From: Polaromonas sp. AET17H-212
GTDB taxonomy: Bacteria; Pseudomonadota; Gammaproteobacteria; Burkholderiales; Burkholderiaceae_C
Assembly: GCF_002379085.1 (NCBI RefSeq)
Contig: NZ_NBZW01000001.1
Coordinates: 372,001 to 436,000, forward strand
Length of the DNA stretch: 64,000 nt
Reading direction: 5' to 3'
The notes under the pieces were generated by a model, which was given only the letters and a program-made list of their open reading frames with translations, was not told the origin of the DNA and made no database searches. Position 1 is the first letter of the stretch, and the number at the start of each line of letters is the position of its first letter. Shown in pieces: positions 27,541 to 36,602 of this stretch. Position numbers and translations under genes: made by a program.

Positions 27541-28878
27541 TCAGGCAGGCTTGCGTGTCGCCCGGGCCCGGGCTTCAGGCAGGGCTTCGGCCGGAGCCGG
27601 TGCCGGCGCACTGCCGCCTGTCGCTCCGGACACTGCAGGCGCGGGACCCGCCTCACGCATGCCCACCAGGCAGGGATTGGCGCCACCCATGGTTTTTTCC
27701 GCCAGCACGCGCGCAGCCTCGGGCGCCGCCGCCACCGGCGCGGCGGCAGACGCACCATCGGATGGCCGGGAGGCCGCGGGCGCGCTCAGGTCCACCACCC
27801 GCACGGTCATGCCGTCGCGCTGAATGCGTTGCTGGCCGGTGGTGACCACCATGTCGCCGGGCTCCAGCCCACTGGTGATTTCCGCCTGGCCAGGCCGCCG
27901 GATACCGACCTGCACCGCCACCCGCCGCGCGACCCAGGTCTGGGCTTCCGGTCCGGGCTGCAGCTTGATGACATATTGCTTGTCGCCCTGCGGCACCAGC
28001 GCTTCTTCCGGGATCACCCTGGCGTTGTCCCGCTCGCCGAACACCGCGTTGACACGGGCAAACATGCCGGGGCGTAACTGCAACTGCCGGTTGTCGATGC
28101 AGGCCCGCACTGCCACCGAGCGGCCGTTGGCGTCAATCAGCGGATCGATCGCCTGCACCACCGCCGTGTATTTGCGGCCCGGCAACGCGTCCATGTCCAC
28201 CAGGGCGGTCTGGCCGCGCTTGAGTTTGTTCTGGAAACGCTCGGGCAGGCGGAAGTCGACAAACACGGCGTCGATGTCTTCAATATTGACAATGTCGGCT
28301 CCGTCCTTGAGGTAGTCCCCGGGATTGACCAGGCGGATGCCGGCAATGCCGTCGAAGGGCGCAATGATTTTCAGCCTGGCGGCGGTGGCCTTGGCCAGCG
28401 ACAGCTTGGCCTGCGCCACCTGCAGGTTGGCCGCGCTTTCATCGAGGGAGCGCTGGCTGACAAAATTTTGCGCGACCAGCTCCTGGTTGCGCTTCTGGTT
28501 GGCCTGGGCGATCGACAACTCGGCCAGGCTTTGCTGCACCTGCGCCAGCGGCAGCTGGTCGTCAAACTGCACCAGCACCTGCCCCTTGCGCACGCGCTGG
28601 CCGTCGGTGAAATTGAGCTGGGTGACGCGGCCGCTGACCTCGGGGCGCAGCACCACGCTGCGGCGTGAACGCAGGCTGCCGACGGCCTGGGCGTCATCCA
28701 CGAGTTTCACGACCGTCACTTTGGCGGCTTCAACCGTCGGCCGCGCACCGGCTACCGGCTGCGACGGCCCCGCCGACGCGGCCTTGGCCGGAGCCTTGTT
28801 CTGGTACCACCATGCGGCACCGGACAGGCCGGCAATGCCGAGCACCGCGACGACAGAATAAATTGCTTTTGATGCCAT
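27541..28878 (-). CDS. RND efflux periplasmic adaptor (membrane fusion protein)
   Basis: The adaptor that joins the RND pump to the outer-membrane channel, 445 residues. It has an N-terminal membrane anchor (AIYSVVAVLGIAGLSGAAWWY), split lipoyl halves (SVVLRPEVSGRVTQLNFTDG and ATAARLKIIAPFDGIAGI), a coiled-coil hairpin between them, and a beta-barrel domain. The last 80 residues are an Ala/Pro-rich tail containing NPCLVGMREAG, longer than usual. I chose ATG 28878; the open frame also allows TTG at 28902. Neither has a strong ribosome site. Confidence 0.9.
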   Translation of the reverse strand: MASKAIYSVVAVLGIAGLSGAAWWYQNKAPAKAASAGPSQPVAGARPTVEAAKVTVVKLVDDAQAVGSLRSRRSVVLRPEVSGRVTQLNFTDGQRVRKGQVLVQFDDQLPLAQVQQSLAELSIAQANQKRNQELVAQNFVSQRSLDESAANLQVAQAKLSLAKATAARLKIIAPFDGIAGIRLVNPGDYLKDGADIVNIEDIDAVFVDFRLPERFQNKLKRGQTALVDMDALPGRKYTAVVQAIDPLIDANGRSVAVRACIDNRQLQLRPGMFARVNAVFGERDNARVIPEEALVPQGDKQYVIKLQPGPEAQTWVARRVAVQVGIRRPGQAEITSGLEPGDMVVTTGQQRIQRDGMTVRVVDLSAPAASRPSDGASAAAPVAAAPEAARVLAEKTMGGANPCLVGMREAGPAPAVSGATGGSAPAPAPAEALPEARARATRKPA

Positions 28879-29027
28879 GGGGGAACGGTTGATGAAGGTC
28901 AAAACTTTGACAATGGATCAATGTAACAGCAGGTTGCGCCACCTGCGTCATTGGGGGGAGATCCCGAGCAAAATCGGGGCCAGATTTACGCCGGCTTTAC
29001 ATTGACACTACCCCGCCACCGACAGGG

Positions 29028-29501
29028 TCAGCCCTTGGACAGGGCCAGAACCACACCCTTGTTGGCCAGGGCATCGGCGCGTTCGTTGCCGGGGTCGCCG
29101 GCATGGCCCTTGACCCAGCGCCACTCGATGGTGTGGCCACTGCTGGTGATCAGGTTGTCGAGTTTTTGCCAAAGATCGATGTTTTTCACCGGCTGTTTGG
29201 CCGCAGTGCGCCAGCCGCGTGCTTTCCAGCCGCTGATCCATTCGGTGATGCCCTTGCGCACGTATTCACTGTCCAGGTACAGCGTGACACGACAGGGACG
29301 CTTGAGCGCGGCCAGCGCCTCGATCACCGCCGTCATCTCCATGCGGTTGTTGGTCGTGCCCATCTCGCCGCCAAACAGCTCCTTGACCGTGTCACCGCTG
29401 GTCAGCATCGCGCCCCAGCCGCCGGGGCCAGGGTTGCCCTTGCAGGCGCCGTCGGTATAAATCACCACATGTTGGGCTGTGGTCGGCGGAAGATCAGTCA
29501 T
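29028..29501 (-). CDS. rnhA: Ribonuclease HI
   Basis: Cuts the RNA strand of RNA-DNA hybrids. It has 157 residues. The catalytic carboxylates are D in [20 protein letters not shown] in [16 protein letters not shown] in [13 protein letters not shown], and D in [16 protein letters not shown]. The start is ATG 29501; the longer frame covers the next gene. It follows a yafS-like methyltransferase gene by 46 bp, as in E. coli, where yafS lies beside rnhA. Confidence 0.96.
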   Translation of the reverse strand: MTDLPPTTAQHVVIYTDGACKGNPGPGGWGAMLTSGDTVKELFGGEMGTTNNRMEMTAVIEALAALKRPCRVTLYLDSEYVRKGITEWISGWKARGWRTAAKQPVKNIDLWQKLDNLITSSGHTIEWRWVKGHAGDPGNERADALANKGVVLALSKG

Positions 29502-29547
29502 GCGTTCGGGAAGTCCATGGTGGTTGTTCTGGGAAAAGAGGAAGTGA

Positions 29548-30375
29548 TCAATAGGATTCCGGGCGGCGCACCTGGTTGGCAATGACCACCGGGGCCTGGG
29601 CGGTGGCCTTCTGCGTTTTCCAGTTCGGCTCCAGCAGGCGCATGCCGCGCACGCGCTTGACGGCCACCAGAAAATACATCGCGCCGAAAATCGGCCACCA
29701 GCGTTCGCCGGCCTTGTCCATCCAGGCAAAACGCTCCAGCGACGCGAGCCGGCTCACGGCCGGCCGGTAGCAGCCGAACCGGCCGGACTCGACTTCAAAA
29801 CTGAGCAGGCGCAGCCAGTCGCGCAAGCGCCAGTAGCCGATAAACTCGCCGGCTTCGGGCAAAAAGAGTTCACCGTAACCGAGGCGCCGGTAAAAGTGCG
29901 CACGCCGCTGGCGCAGGCCCCACAGGCTGGCCGGGTTCATGCCGCTGATCACCACGCGTCCCTCGGGCACCAGCACACGTTCGACTTCGCGCAAGGTGGC
30001 ATGGGGGTCGCTGCTGAGCTCCAGCGTGTGCGGCAGCAGCACCAGGTCCAGGCTGTTCTCGGGAAAGGGCAAAGCGGCCGGATGGGTCAGCAGGGCCACA
30101 CGCGGGGAACTTGCCGCAGTTGCGGGGATCGGACTGCCGTCAGCGCTTGCGCTGGCTCTGCCAAGAAGTTCTGACTCGGTGCCCTGCAGTGCCAGCCATT
30201 TGTGCGGCATGCGGTTGCTGCGCAGCGCGTCGAGTTCGGGCAGGCCCAGTTGCAGCGCGTGGTAGCCAAACATGTCGGCCACGGCCTCGTCGAATTGCTC
30301 ACGCTCCCACGCCAGCAGATACTCGCCGGGTGGGGTTTTGAACCAGTTTGTGAAACCTATAATTTGAGAGCCCAT
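29548..30375 (-). CDS. YafS-like class I SAM-dependent methyltransferase
   Basis: A 275-residue protein of the methyltransferase group found beside gloB and rnhA in many proteobacteria. It has the post-I region ([20 protein letters not shown]), motif [23 protein letters not shown] and motif [21 protein letters not shown]. The usual GxGxG SAM loop is absent; as far as I recall this family lacks it, so activity is uncertain. A 20-residue Ser/Ala-rich stretch ([17 protein letters not shown]) precedes the second strand. The ATG at 30375 lies 12 bp from the divergent gloB start, so the gloB promoter overlaps its first codons. Confidence 0.8.
   Translation of the reverse strand: MGSQIIGFTNWFKTPPGEYLLAWEREQFDEAVADMFGYHALQLGLPELDALRSNRMPHKWLALQGTESELLGRASASADGSPIPATAASSPRVALLTHPAALPFPENSLDLVLLPHTLELSSDPHATLREVERVLVPEGRVVISGMNPASLWGLRQRRAHFYRRLGYGELFLPEAGEFIGYWRLRDWLRLLSFEVESGRFGCYRPAVSRLASLERFAWMDKAGERWWPIFGAMYFLVAVKRVRGMRLLEPNWKTQKATAQAPVVIANQVRRPESY
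30358..30363 (+). promoter_or_regulatory. Consensus -10 box for gloB inside the yafS-like gene
   Basis: A perfect TATAAT at 30358-30363 lies 24 bp upstream of the gloB ATG, within codons 5-6 of the divergent methyltransferase gene. No good -35 is seen at 17 bp; TTGAAC (30338-30343) is at 14 bp. Confidence 0.5.
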
Positions 30376-30387
30376 CGAGACTGCTGC

Positions 30388-31158
30388 ATGTACCTGATTC
30401 CCATCCCTGCTTTTGACGACAATTACCTCTGGCTGCTGCACGACGGCCGGCGCGCCATCGTGGTCGATCCGGGCGACGCGCAGCCGGTGCTTCGCACGCT
30501 GCAGGACAGGCAACTGCAATTAGAGTCGATTTTAGTCACGCACCACCACCCCGATCACACCGGGGGCGTCGATGCGCTGCGCGAGGCCACCGGCGCGAAG
30601 GTGTTCGGCCCGGCCCGCGAGCGCATCCCCCCGCCCTTCACCGCCCTCCGGGACGGCGACACCGTGCGGGCACTGGACCTTGATTTCCAGGTGCTCGACG
30701 TGCCGGGCCACACCGCCGGCCATATTGCGTTTTACTGTCCCCTCGTGGACGGACGGCCCCTGCTGTTTTGCGGCGACACGCTGTTTTCCGGTGGCTGCGG
30801 CCGTCTTTTCGAGGGCACACCGGCGCAGATGCTGGCTTCGCTGGACCGTCTCGCCGCCCTCCCCGGCGACACCCGCGTCTGCTGCACGCATGAATACACG
30901 ATGAGTAATCTGCGTTTTGCACTCGCGGTAGAACCTGACAACCGCGAGCTGATTGGTTACCATGCACGCTGTGCCGCTTTGAGAGACGACGGGGAGCCCA
31001 CCTTGCCTACCTCGATTGCCCAGGAGTTGATGATCAACCCCTTTTTGCGTACCCGACAGGCCACGGTCATGGCTGCCGCCCGGCGCTTTGATCCGGCGGC
31101 GCATGACGACAACACCGTATTTGCCGCCATCAGGCAGTGGAAGAACCAATTCAAATGA
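30388..31158 (+). CDS. gloB: Hydroxyacylglutathione hydrolase (glyoxalase II)
   Basis: Hydrolyses S-D-lactoylglutathione to D-lactate and glutathione, the second step of methylglyoxal detoxification. It has 256 residues. The metallo-beta-lactamase motif is THHHPDHTGG (H52, H54, D56, H57). Further ligands are H in DVPGHTAGHIAFY and D in LFCGDTLFSGGCGR, and the C-terminal glutathione site includes CTHEYTMSNLRFAL. The ATG at 30388 (MYLIPIPAFDDNY) is the family start. The stop overlaps the next gene's start (ATGA). Confidence 0.95.
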   Translation: MYLIPIPAFDDNYLWLLHDGRRAIVVDPGDAQPVLRTLQDRQLQLESILVTHHHPDHTGGVDALREATGAKVFGPARERIPPPFTALRDGDTVRALDLDFQVLDVPGHTAGHIAFYCPLVDGRPLLFCGDTLFSGGCGRLFEGTPAQMLASLDRLAALPGDTRVCCTHEYTMSNLRFALAVEPDNRELIGYHARCAALRDDGEPTLPTSIAQELMINPFLRTRQATVMAAARRFDPAAHDDNTVFAAIRQWKNQFK

Positions 31159-32774
31159 CCGAGCCGCAGCCAGCGTTTTTCAAACCCTCCCCCGTTTCCC
31201 CGGCTTCTTTTCCGGCTTTCCCTGACCGTCTTGCACGGCTGCTTTCCCCCCTCAGAACCTTCGCCGTCTCCCTCGCTGTGGTCGTGCTCGCCGGCTGTGC
31301 CAGCAGCAACAGCAAGCTCGGCCTGCCCGATGATCCGGTCCTGAGCACCTCGCCATCGGCGACCCAGCCGGTCTACCCCGGCGGCCCCTTGTCGCCCATC
31401 CATTCGGCGCAGACCCCGTCCAGCGCCGTGGCCAGCCTGCAGCCGCCGGCCGATTTGTGGGAACGCATTCGCCGCGGCTTCGCCATGCCTGACCTGCAAG
31501 GCGAGCTGGTGACCGACCGCGAGCAGTGGTATGCCAGCCGGCCGGACTACATCCAGCGCATGACGGAGCGCTCGAGCAAATACCTGTTCCACATTGTTGA
31601 AGAGCTGGAGCGCCGCAACATGCCGACCGAGCTCGCGCTGCTGCCCTATATTGAAAGCGCTTTCAATCCGCAGGCCGTCTCCAGCGCCAAGGCCGCCGGC
31701 ATGTGGCAGTTCATGCCGGCCACCGGCAAGTACTTCGACCTGAAACAGAACGCCTTCCGCGACGACCGCCGCGATGTGCTGGCCTCGACGCGTGCCGCGC
31801 TCGACTACCTGCAGAAACTCCACGGCATGTTTGGCGACTGGCATCTGGCACTGGCCGCCTACAACTGGGGCGAAGGCAGTGTGGGCCGCGCCATCGCCAG
31901 AAACAAGAAGGATGGCCTGGGCACCACCTACATGGACCTGCGCATGCCCGACGAGACGCGCCTGTATGTGCCCAAGCTGCAGGCGGTCAAGAACATCGTG
32001 GCCAACCCGCAGAATTTCCGCGCCGAGCTGCCCCTGATTGAAAACCATCCCTACTTCCAGCAGGTCCAGATCACCCGCGACATCGATGTGGCGCTGGCCG
32101 CCAAGCTGGCCGACGTGGAAATCAGCAACTTCAAGGCCCTCAACCCATCGGCCCACCGCCCCGTGATTCTGGCGGCCGGCATGCCCCACATCCTGTTGCC
32201 CTGGGACAATGCCAAGATTTTCCAGCGCAACTTCGAGGCCTACTCCCAGGGTCAATACGCCAGCTGGACGGCCTGGACCGCCCCCGCAACCCTGAGCGTC
32301 AGCGACGCCGCCAAGCGCGTCGGCATGAGCGAGAACGACCTGCGCGGCGTCAACAACATTCCACCACGCATGCTGATCAAGGCGGGCTCGACCCTGATGG
32401 TGTCACGCAGCGCCAAAATGGACAACGACGTGACCAGCCATGTCGCCGACAACGCACAGATGACGCTGGCGCCGGAAATCGTCACGCGCAGGAGCACCGT
32501 CAAGGCACGCAAGGGCGAAACCGTGGCCAGCATTGCCAGGCGTTACGGCCTGAGTGCGGACGCCGTTGCCGAGTGGAACAAGGTCGGTGCATCCGCGGCT
32601 TTCAAACTTGGGCAACAGGTCGTGGTGTTCCTGCCGGTCAAGGCCGTCAGTGCGGCCAGGCCCAGATCGGGCAAGGCCGGGGTCCAGGCGGTCAGTCGTG
32701 CGCCGGGCAAAGCCGGGGTACAAGCCGTCAAGCGTGCGCCGGGAAAAACAGTGATCAAGACCAAAAAACGCTAG
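31155..32774 (+). CDS. mltD: Membrane-bound lytic murein transglycosylase D
   Basis: A lipoprotein that cleaves peptidoglycan to 1,6-anhydromuropeptides, 539 residues. The lipobox is VVLAGCASS (Cys near residue 45). The SLT domain has the catalytic Glu in LLPYIESAFNPQAVSS, with AGMWQFMPATGKYF and LALAAYNWGEGSVGRAI. One LysM module lies at STVKARKGETVASIARRYGL, with a weaker one before it. The C-terminus carries two basic copies of GKAGVQAV.RAPGKAGVQ type, not part of the family core. It overlaps gloB by four bases; gloB-mltD adjacency is also seen in E. coli. Confidence 0.95.
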   Translation: MTEPQPAFFKPSPVSPASFPAFPDRLARLLSPLRTFAVSLAVVVLAGCASSNSKLGLPDDPVLSTSPSATQPVYPGGPLSPIHSAQTPSSAVASLQPPADLWERIRRGFAMPDLQGELVTDREQWYASRPDYIQRMTERSSKYLFHIVEELERRNMPTELALLPYIESAFNPQAVSSAKAAGMWQFMPATGKYFDLKQNAFRDDRRDVLASTRAALDYLQKLHGMFGDWHLALAAYNWGEGSVGRAIARNKKDGLGTTYMDLRMPDETRLYVPKLQAVKNIVANPQNFRAELPLIENHPYFQQVQITRDIDVALAAKLADVEISNFKALNPSAHRPVILAAGMPHILLPWDNAKIFQRNFEAYSQGQYASWTAWTAPATLSVSDAAKRVGMSENDLRGVNNIPPRMLIKAGSTLMVSRSAKMDNDVTSHVADNAQMTLAPEIVTRRSTVKARKGETVASIARRYGLSADAVAEWNKVGASAAFKLGQQVVVFLPVKAVSAARPRSGKAGVQAVSRAPGKAGVQAVKRAPGKTVIKTKKR

Positions 32775-32825
32775 AGGCCCTCGAAAAAATGGCGCCATGA
32801 TCCACTTCCGCCTGTGCCAGCAGCC

Positions 32826-33719
32826 ATGGGCCAAGTAGCCCCTCGGATCACACGCGCCATGGCCGTCAGCAAGCCCGGAACGCCAGTCAAGCCCAGCGCG
32901 GCCTTTCGCTTTTTTTTCGGCATCGGACTGCTGGCCGTTGCCATCGGCATGGCGCTGCTGGTGATGTCCCTGAAGGAACGGGCCTTGCTGCCTGCGGGCG
33001 CTGCGGCCCTGCTGCTCGGGGTCGTCCTGGTGGGCAGTTACCTGACCGACCGGCTCCATGCGGAAGTGTATGTGGACCCGCTGGCGTTCGAGCCGCCCTG
33101 GAGCAAGCTGGCAAGGGGCGCGGGGCCGCCACGGCTGCCCGCGCCCGGCAAGCTTGCCGTCGCCCCCGGCACAGCCTTTGCCCTCGACAAGCTGATTGAT
33201 TTCCCCACCACCGCAACAGCCAGCAGACCCGCCCCATCAACACAGCCAGCCCGCAGCGTGCCGGCGACGGCGCCTGTGGCGCAGCCCTCATGGACGCCGG
33301 CCCTGTTGGACCAGGTGTCGGCGCAGCAGTTTGACGCGGTGTGTGAAGCGCTGTTTGCGCAGGGCGGCTTTGAGATCCGGGGCCAGTCGCATGGCACCGC
33401 CGGCGGCGTGACCTTATGGCTTTACTCGCGCCATGCGCAACAGGGCAAGGACAGCCCGGCGGCAGTGGCCTGGTGCAAGCAGTGGTCGGGCCAGCCGGTC
33501 GGCGTGCGCGAGCTGCACCCCCTGCTCGATCTGATGCGCTCGCGCCAGCTCCAGCGCGGCACCTGCGCGACCTCGTCGGTCTGCAGCGAGAATGCGCGCA
33601 AGTTTGCGAAGGACAACGGCATCAACCTGCTGGACCGCACCGGTCTGCTGGCGCTGATTGCCGGACGCAACCCCGCCCAGCAGCAGGCCCTGCTGGCGCT
33701 GGCGCTGGGTAAGCGCTGA
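32826..33719 (+). CDS. Membrane protein with an Mrr-like restriction endonuclease domain, probably inactive
   Basis: About 297 residues. Two N-terminal helices (FFFGIGLLAVAIGMALLVMSL and a second Ala/Leu/Val-rich helix soon after) are followed by a Pro/Ala linker and a C-terminal domain from about residue 155 (WTPALLDQVSAQQFDAVCEA to LLDRTGLLALIAGR) with the outline of the Mrr fold. The key positions differ: where Mrr has GGxD there is GGVT, and where it has QxK there is AWCK. The domain may be structural. The start is uncertain: ATG 32826, ATG 32859 or GTG 32814; none has a strong ribosome site. Confidence 0.6.
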   Translation: MGQVAPRITRAMAVSKPGTPVKPSAAFRFFFGIGLLAVAIGMALLVMSLKERALLPAGAAALLLGVVLVGSYLTDRLHAEVYVDPLAFEPPWSKLARGAGPPRLPAPGKLAVAPGTAFALDKLIDFPTTATASRPAPSTQPARSVPATAPVAQPSWTPALLDQVSAQQFDAVCEALFAQGGFEIRGQSHGTAGGVTLWLYSRHAQQGKDSPAAVAWCKQWSGQPVGVRELHPLLDLMRSRQLQRGTCATSSVCSENARKFAKDNGINLLDRTGLLALIAGRNPAQQQALLALALGKR

Positions 33720-33758
33720 AGCGCTGAAGGGCCGAAGCGCCGTCTGCCGCACAGACTC

Positions 33759-33911
33759 CTAGAGTTTGAGCGAACCGGTCCCGAACAAACCGAGCAGGCC
33801 AATGATGATCAGGTAAATCGCAACGATGAAGTTGAGCAGGCGCGGCATGATCAGGATCAGGATGCCTGCAACCAGGGAGACGACGGGACCGATGCTGAGA
33901 TGGAGATTCAT
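33759..33911 (-). CDS. Small DUF3096-family membrane peptide
   Basis: A 50-residue protein, too short for routine gene lists. It begins MNLHLSIGPVVSLVAGILIL and has two hydrophobic helices separated by MPRLLNFIVA, ending FGTGSLKL. This is the DUF3096 pattern: a tiny inner-membrane protein of unknown role. GGAATCCCCC precedes the ATG, giving a weak purine site. It stands between convergent and same-strand neighbours without obvious partners. Confidence 0.75.
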   Translation of the reverse strand: MNLHLSIGPVVSLVAGILILIMPRLLNFIVAIYLIIIGLLGLFGTGSLKL

Positions 33912-34031
33912 GGGGGATTCCTTGCGGGAGTGAATGGATGCCGGCTGCCTGTTGGCACAGCGGCATGGCAGGCACCAATGTAGCGACCGGCCTGCCGCGT
34001 GTATGTAGGACGAAATGACCAGATGGAAGAA

Positions 34032-34748
34032 TCAGGACCGGCTGGCCGGTGCCGTCGGTGGAGACGGCAACAGCGCCGCGAGAAAACCCGGCAGCGGCCG
34101 GCCCTGCGACTGCAGGTAGGCCGCCATCGCGCCGGCCACCTCGCGCACCGCCGGCCGCTGTGAAAGCCGCTCGCGCCAGGCCAGCAGGCGTGGCGTGCGT
34201 CCATCCATCACGGCGCCCATGCGTTCGCCGAACAGCTGCGCCATGTAAAACGCGATGTCTGCGAAGGAATACGCGCCAGCCAGGTAATCACCGTCGGCCA
34301 GCAGGCCGTCCATCCTCAAATAAAAAAGTCCAGACGCTTCACGTGCAGCGACAGCCACCGGGTCCTGCGGCTGGTCCTGCAGGCTCATCAGGCGGACGAT
34401 GGGCGGGAAATACACCTCGTCCGACTGGTGCTCGAGCAGGCGCGCCCGGGCTTTTGCCGCAGCGCCTTCCGGCCACAGCGCGGGTTCGGGCTGCAGCTCT
34501 TCGAGGTATTCAAAAATCTGGGTCGAGTCGAACAGTTCCAGCGCGCCATGCACCAGCACCGGCACCTGCTGCTTGGGGTTGATGCGCAGCACCTCGGGAT
34601 GTTTGGGCTGGTACAGGCGCTGCATGTCAAAGGGGACCATGACCAGCTCGACGTCCAACCCTTTTTCCAGGGCGGCGATCTGTACCTTGGCGCCGAACAT
34701 GCTCAGGGGGCCAGAGTACAGACGTATAGGTGCAGAAAAATGTTCCAT
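34032..34748 (-). CDS. Glutathione S-transferase family protein
   Basis: A 238-residue cytosolic GST. The N-terminal thioredoxin-like domain runs from IRLYSGPLSMFGAKVQIA to the glutathione-binding INPKQQVPVLVHG and LFDSTQIFEYLEE. The helical domain has the YSFADIAFYMAQ N-capping-box region. The N-terminal active position has SGPLSMFG, a Ser-type site. Its ATG meets the stop of the ABC permease gene (34748), so it is probably translated from the same mRNA, although a link in function is not obvious. Confidence 0.88.
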   Translation of the reverse strand: MEHFSAPIRLYSGPLSMFGAKVQIAALEKGLDVELVMVPFDMQRLYQPKHPEVLRINPKQQVPVLVHGALELFDSTQIFEYLEELQPEPALWPEGAAAKARARLLEHQSDEVYFPPIVRLMSLQDQPQDPVAVAAREASGLFYLRMDGLLADGDYLAGAYSFADIAFYMAQLFGERMGAVMDGRTPRLLAWRERLSQRPAVREVAGAMAAYLQSQGRPLPGFLAALLPSPPTAPASRS

Positions 34749-35587
34749 CAGAGTTTCTCCGTCTCACCGGTGCGGGGTTGCCACTTCATGAGCTTGCGTT
34801 CAATGCGCCCGACGATGCCGTCGAGCACCAGCGCAAACGCTGTCAGCACCACGATACCGGCAAACACGGTGTTGACGTCGAAGGTGCCTTCGGCCTGCAG
34901 GATCAGGTAACCGACGCCGCGCGCCGAACCCAGGTACTCGCCCACCACGGCCCCGACAAAGGCCAGGCCGACCGAGGTGTGCAGGCTGGAAAACACCCAG
35001 CTGGTGGCGCTGGGCAGGTAGACGGTGCGCAGCAACTGTCGTTGATTCGCACCCAGCATCCTTGCATTGGCCAGCACCACCGGGCTGACTTCCTTGACGC
35101 CCTGGTAGACATTGAAAAACACAATGAAGAACACCAGCGTCACCGCCAGCGCCACCTTGCTCCAGATGCCCAGGCCGAACCACATCGCAAAAATGGGCGC
35201 GAGGATCACGCGCGGCATCGAGTTGGCAGCCTTGATGTAGGGATCCATGATCGCGCTGGCCATGGGCGCCAGTGCCAACCACAGGCCGCAGGCCAGACCC
35301 AGCACGGTGCCGATGCCGAAGGCCAGCACGGTCTCGAGCAGCGTCGTGCCCAGGTGCAGGTAAATATCGGCATTGCCCGGCAGACCGTCGGCAAACAGCA
35401 CGCTGGGGCCGAAGCCAAAAGGCATGAACCAGGACCAGACCCGGCCCGCCACCTTGACGGGTTCGCCCAGGAAAAAGGCCAGTTGCTGGTCGCGTGAGGC
35501 CAACTGCCACAGGCCCAGAAAGGCCAGCAGCAGACCGATTTGCCAAACACGCAGGTTTTTGTCGGAGGGTTTGAGAACGGACCACAT
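34748..35587 (-). CDS. ABC transporter permease, nitrate/sulfonate/taurine type
   Basis: A 279-residue inner-membrane permease of the SsuC/TauC/NrtB class with six helices. The cytoplasmic EAA loop reads ANARMLGANQRQLLRTVYLP. The N-terminus carries one extra helix (VWQIGLLLAFLGLWQLAS). It lies 5 bp after the ATPase gene and is read with it. The solute is unknown; sulfonates, nitrate, hydroxymethylpyrimidine precursors or aromatic acids are all possible for the family. Confidence 0.9.
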   Translation of the reverse strand: MWSVLKPSDKNLRVWQIGLLLAFLGLWQLASRDQQLAFFLGEPVKVAGRVWSWFMPFGFGPSVLFADGLPGNADIYLHLGTTLLETVLAFGIGTVLGLACGLWLALAPMASAIMDPYIKAANSMPRVILAPIFAMWFGLGIWSKVALAVTLVFFIVFFNVYQGVKEVSPVVLANARMLGANQRQLLRTVYLPSATSWVFSSLHTSVGLAFVGAVVGEYLGSARGVGYLILQAEGTFDVNTVFAGIVVLTAFALVLDGIVGRIERKLMKWQPRTGETEKL

Positions 35588-35592
35588 GCGAT

Positions 35593-36429
35593 TCAGACCT
35601 TGCGGAGTTGCTGAGCGTAGCCCTTGAGCACCTCGTCGCGCAGCACGTCCCAGATCTGCGTGTGCAGCTCGATGAAACGCGGCTGGGTGCGCACCTCGGC
35701 GACGTTGCGCGGGCGCGGCAGGTCAATCGCGAACTCGCCCATGGGCACCGTGGCTGGGCCGGCCGACAGCACCACCACGCGGTCGCTCATGGCAATGGCT
35801 TCGTCGAGGTCGTGGGTGATGAACAGCACCGCCTTCTTTTTGGCCGCCCACAAGTCCAGCACCTCGTTTTCCATGAGCTGGCGGGTCTGGATGTCGAGCG
35901 CCGAAAAAGGCTCGTCCATCAGGATGATGTCGGGGTCCAGCGCGAGCACCTGTGCCAGCGCGGTGCGCTTGCGCATGCCGCCGGAGAGCTGGTGCGGGTA
36001 ACGGTCGCCAAAGCCGCTCAGGCCGACCCGCTCCAGCCAGGCCTGTGCCTGCGCACGCCCCTCGGCATCGGGCACGCCGCGGTATTGCAGGCCGACCATG
36101 ACGTTGTCGATCGCGCTGCGCCAGGGCATCAGCGCCTCGGTCTGGAACATGTAGCCGGCACGGGTGTTGATGCCCGCCAGGGGCTGGCCGAACACCTTCA
36201 CCGTGCCGGAGGTGGGCGGCAGCAGGCCCGCACCGATGTTGAGCAAGGTGGACTTGCCGCAACCGGTTGGCCCGACCACAGAGACAAATTCACCCGCCCG
36301 TATGCGCAGCGTGGTCTGCCCGACCGCGGTGTAACCCGGTCCCGCATCGCCGGGCGAGCGGAAGGTGCAGCGGATGTCCAGCAGTTCGAGCGCGTAATTG
36401 CTGGCGTGGTCGTTGGCGGGTTGCGGCAT
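35593..36429 (-). CDS. ABC transporter ATP-binding protein, nitrate/sulfonate/taurine type
   Basis: The 278-residue ATPase of the importer. Walker A is [19 protein letters not shown], the signature is QLSGGMRKRTALAQVLAL, Walker B is DIILMDEPFSALD, and the switch His is in LFITHDLDEAIAMSDR. The signature has MRKR instead of the more common QRQR, as in several members of this class. A family-B repeat (36509-36600) separates it from the upstream substrate-binding gene. Confidence 0.92.
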   Translation of the reverse strand: MPQPANDHASNYALELLDIRCTFRSPGDAGPGYTAVGQTTLRIRAGEFVSVVGPTGCGKSTLLNIGAGLLPPTSGTVKVFGQPLAGINTRAGYMFQTEALMPWRSAIDNVMVGLQYRGVPDAEGRAQAQAWLERVGLSGFGDRYPHQLSGGMRKRTALAQVLALDPDIILMDEPFSALDIQTRQLMENEVLDLWAAKKKAVLFITHDLDEAIAMSDRVVVLSAGPATVPMGEFAIDLPRPRNVAEVRTQPRFIELHTQIWDVLRDEVLKGYAQQLRKV

Positions 36430-36508
36430 GGAAAGATTGTCGCTGCGAACCGCGCGGCTTAAACAGAGGAAAACGACAAGTGAAGTTGCTGTGGGGATTT
36501 CATACCAA

Positions 36509-36600
36509 CCGGGGCCGCGGAACCGGCTCTGCCGGGCCGCAGGCGCAGCGCCCCCGCGGGGGGCAGAGAGCTACGCGAAGCGAGCGAACGTGGGGGCCCT
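36509..36600 (+). repeat. Repeat family B, copy B1
   Basis: CCGGGGCCGCGGAACCGGCT, GCCGGGCCGCAGGCGCAGCG, then C/G runs and GAACGTGGGGGC. It lies between the ABC ATPase and substrate-binding genes. Confidence 0.9.
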
Positions 36601-36602
36601 AT

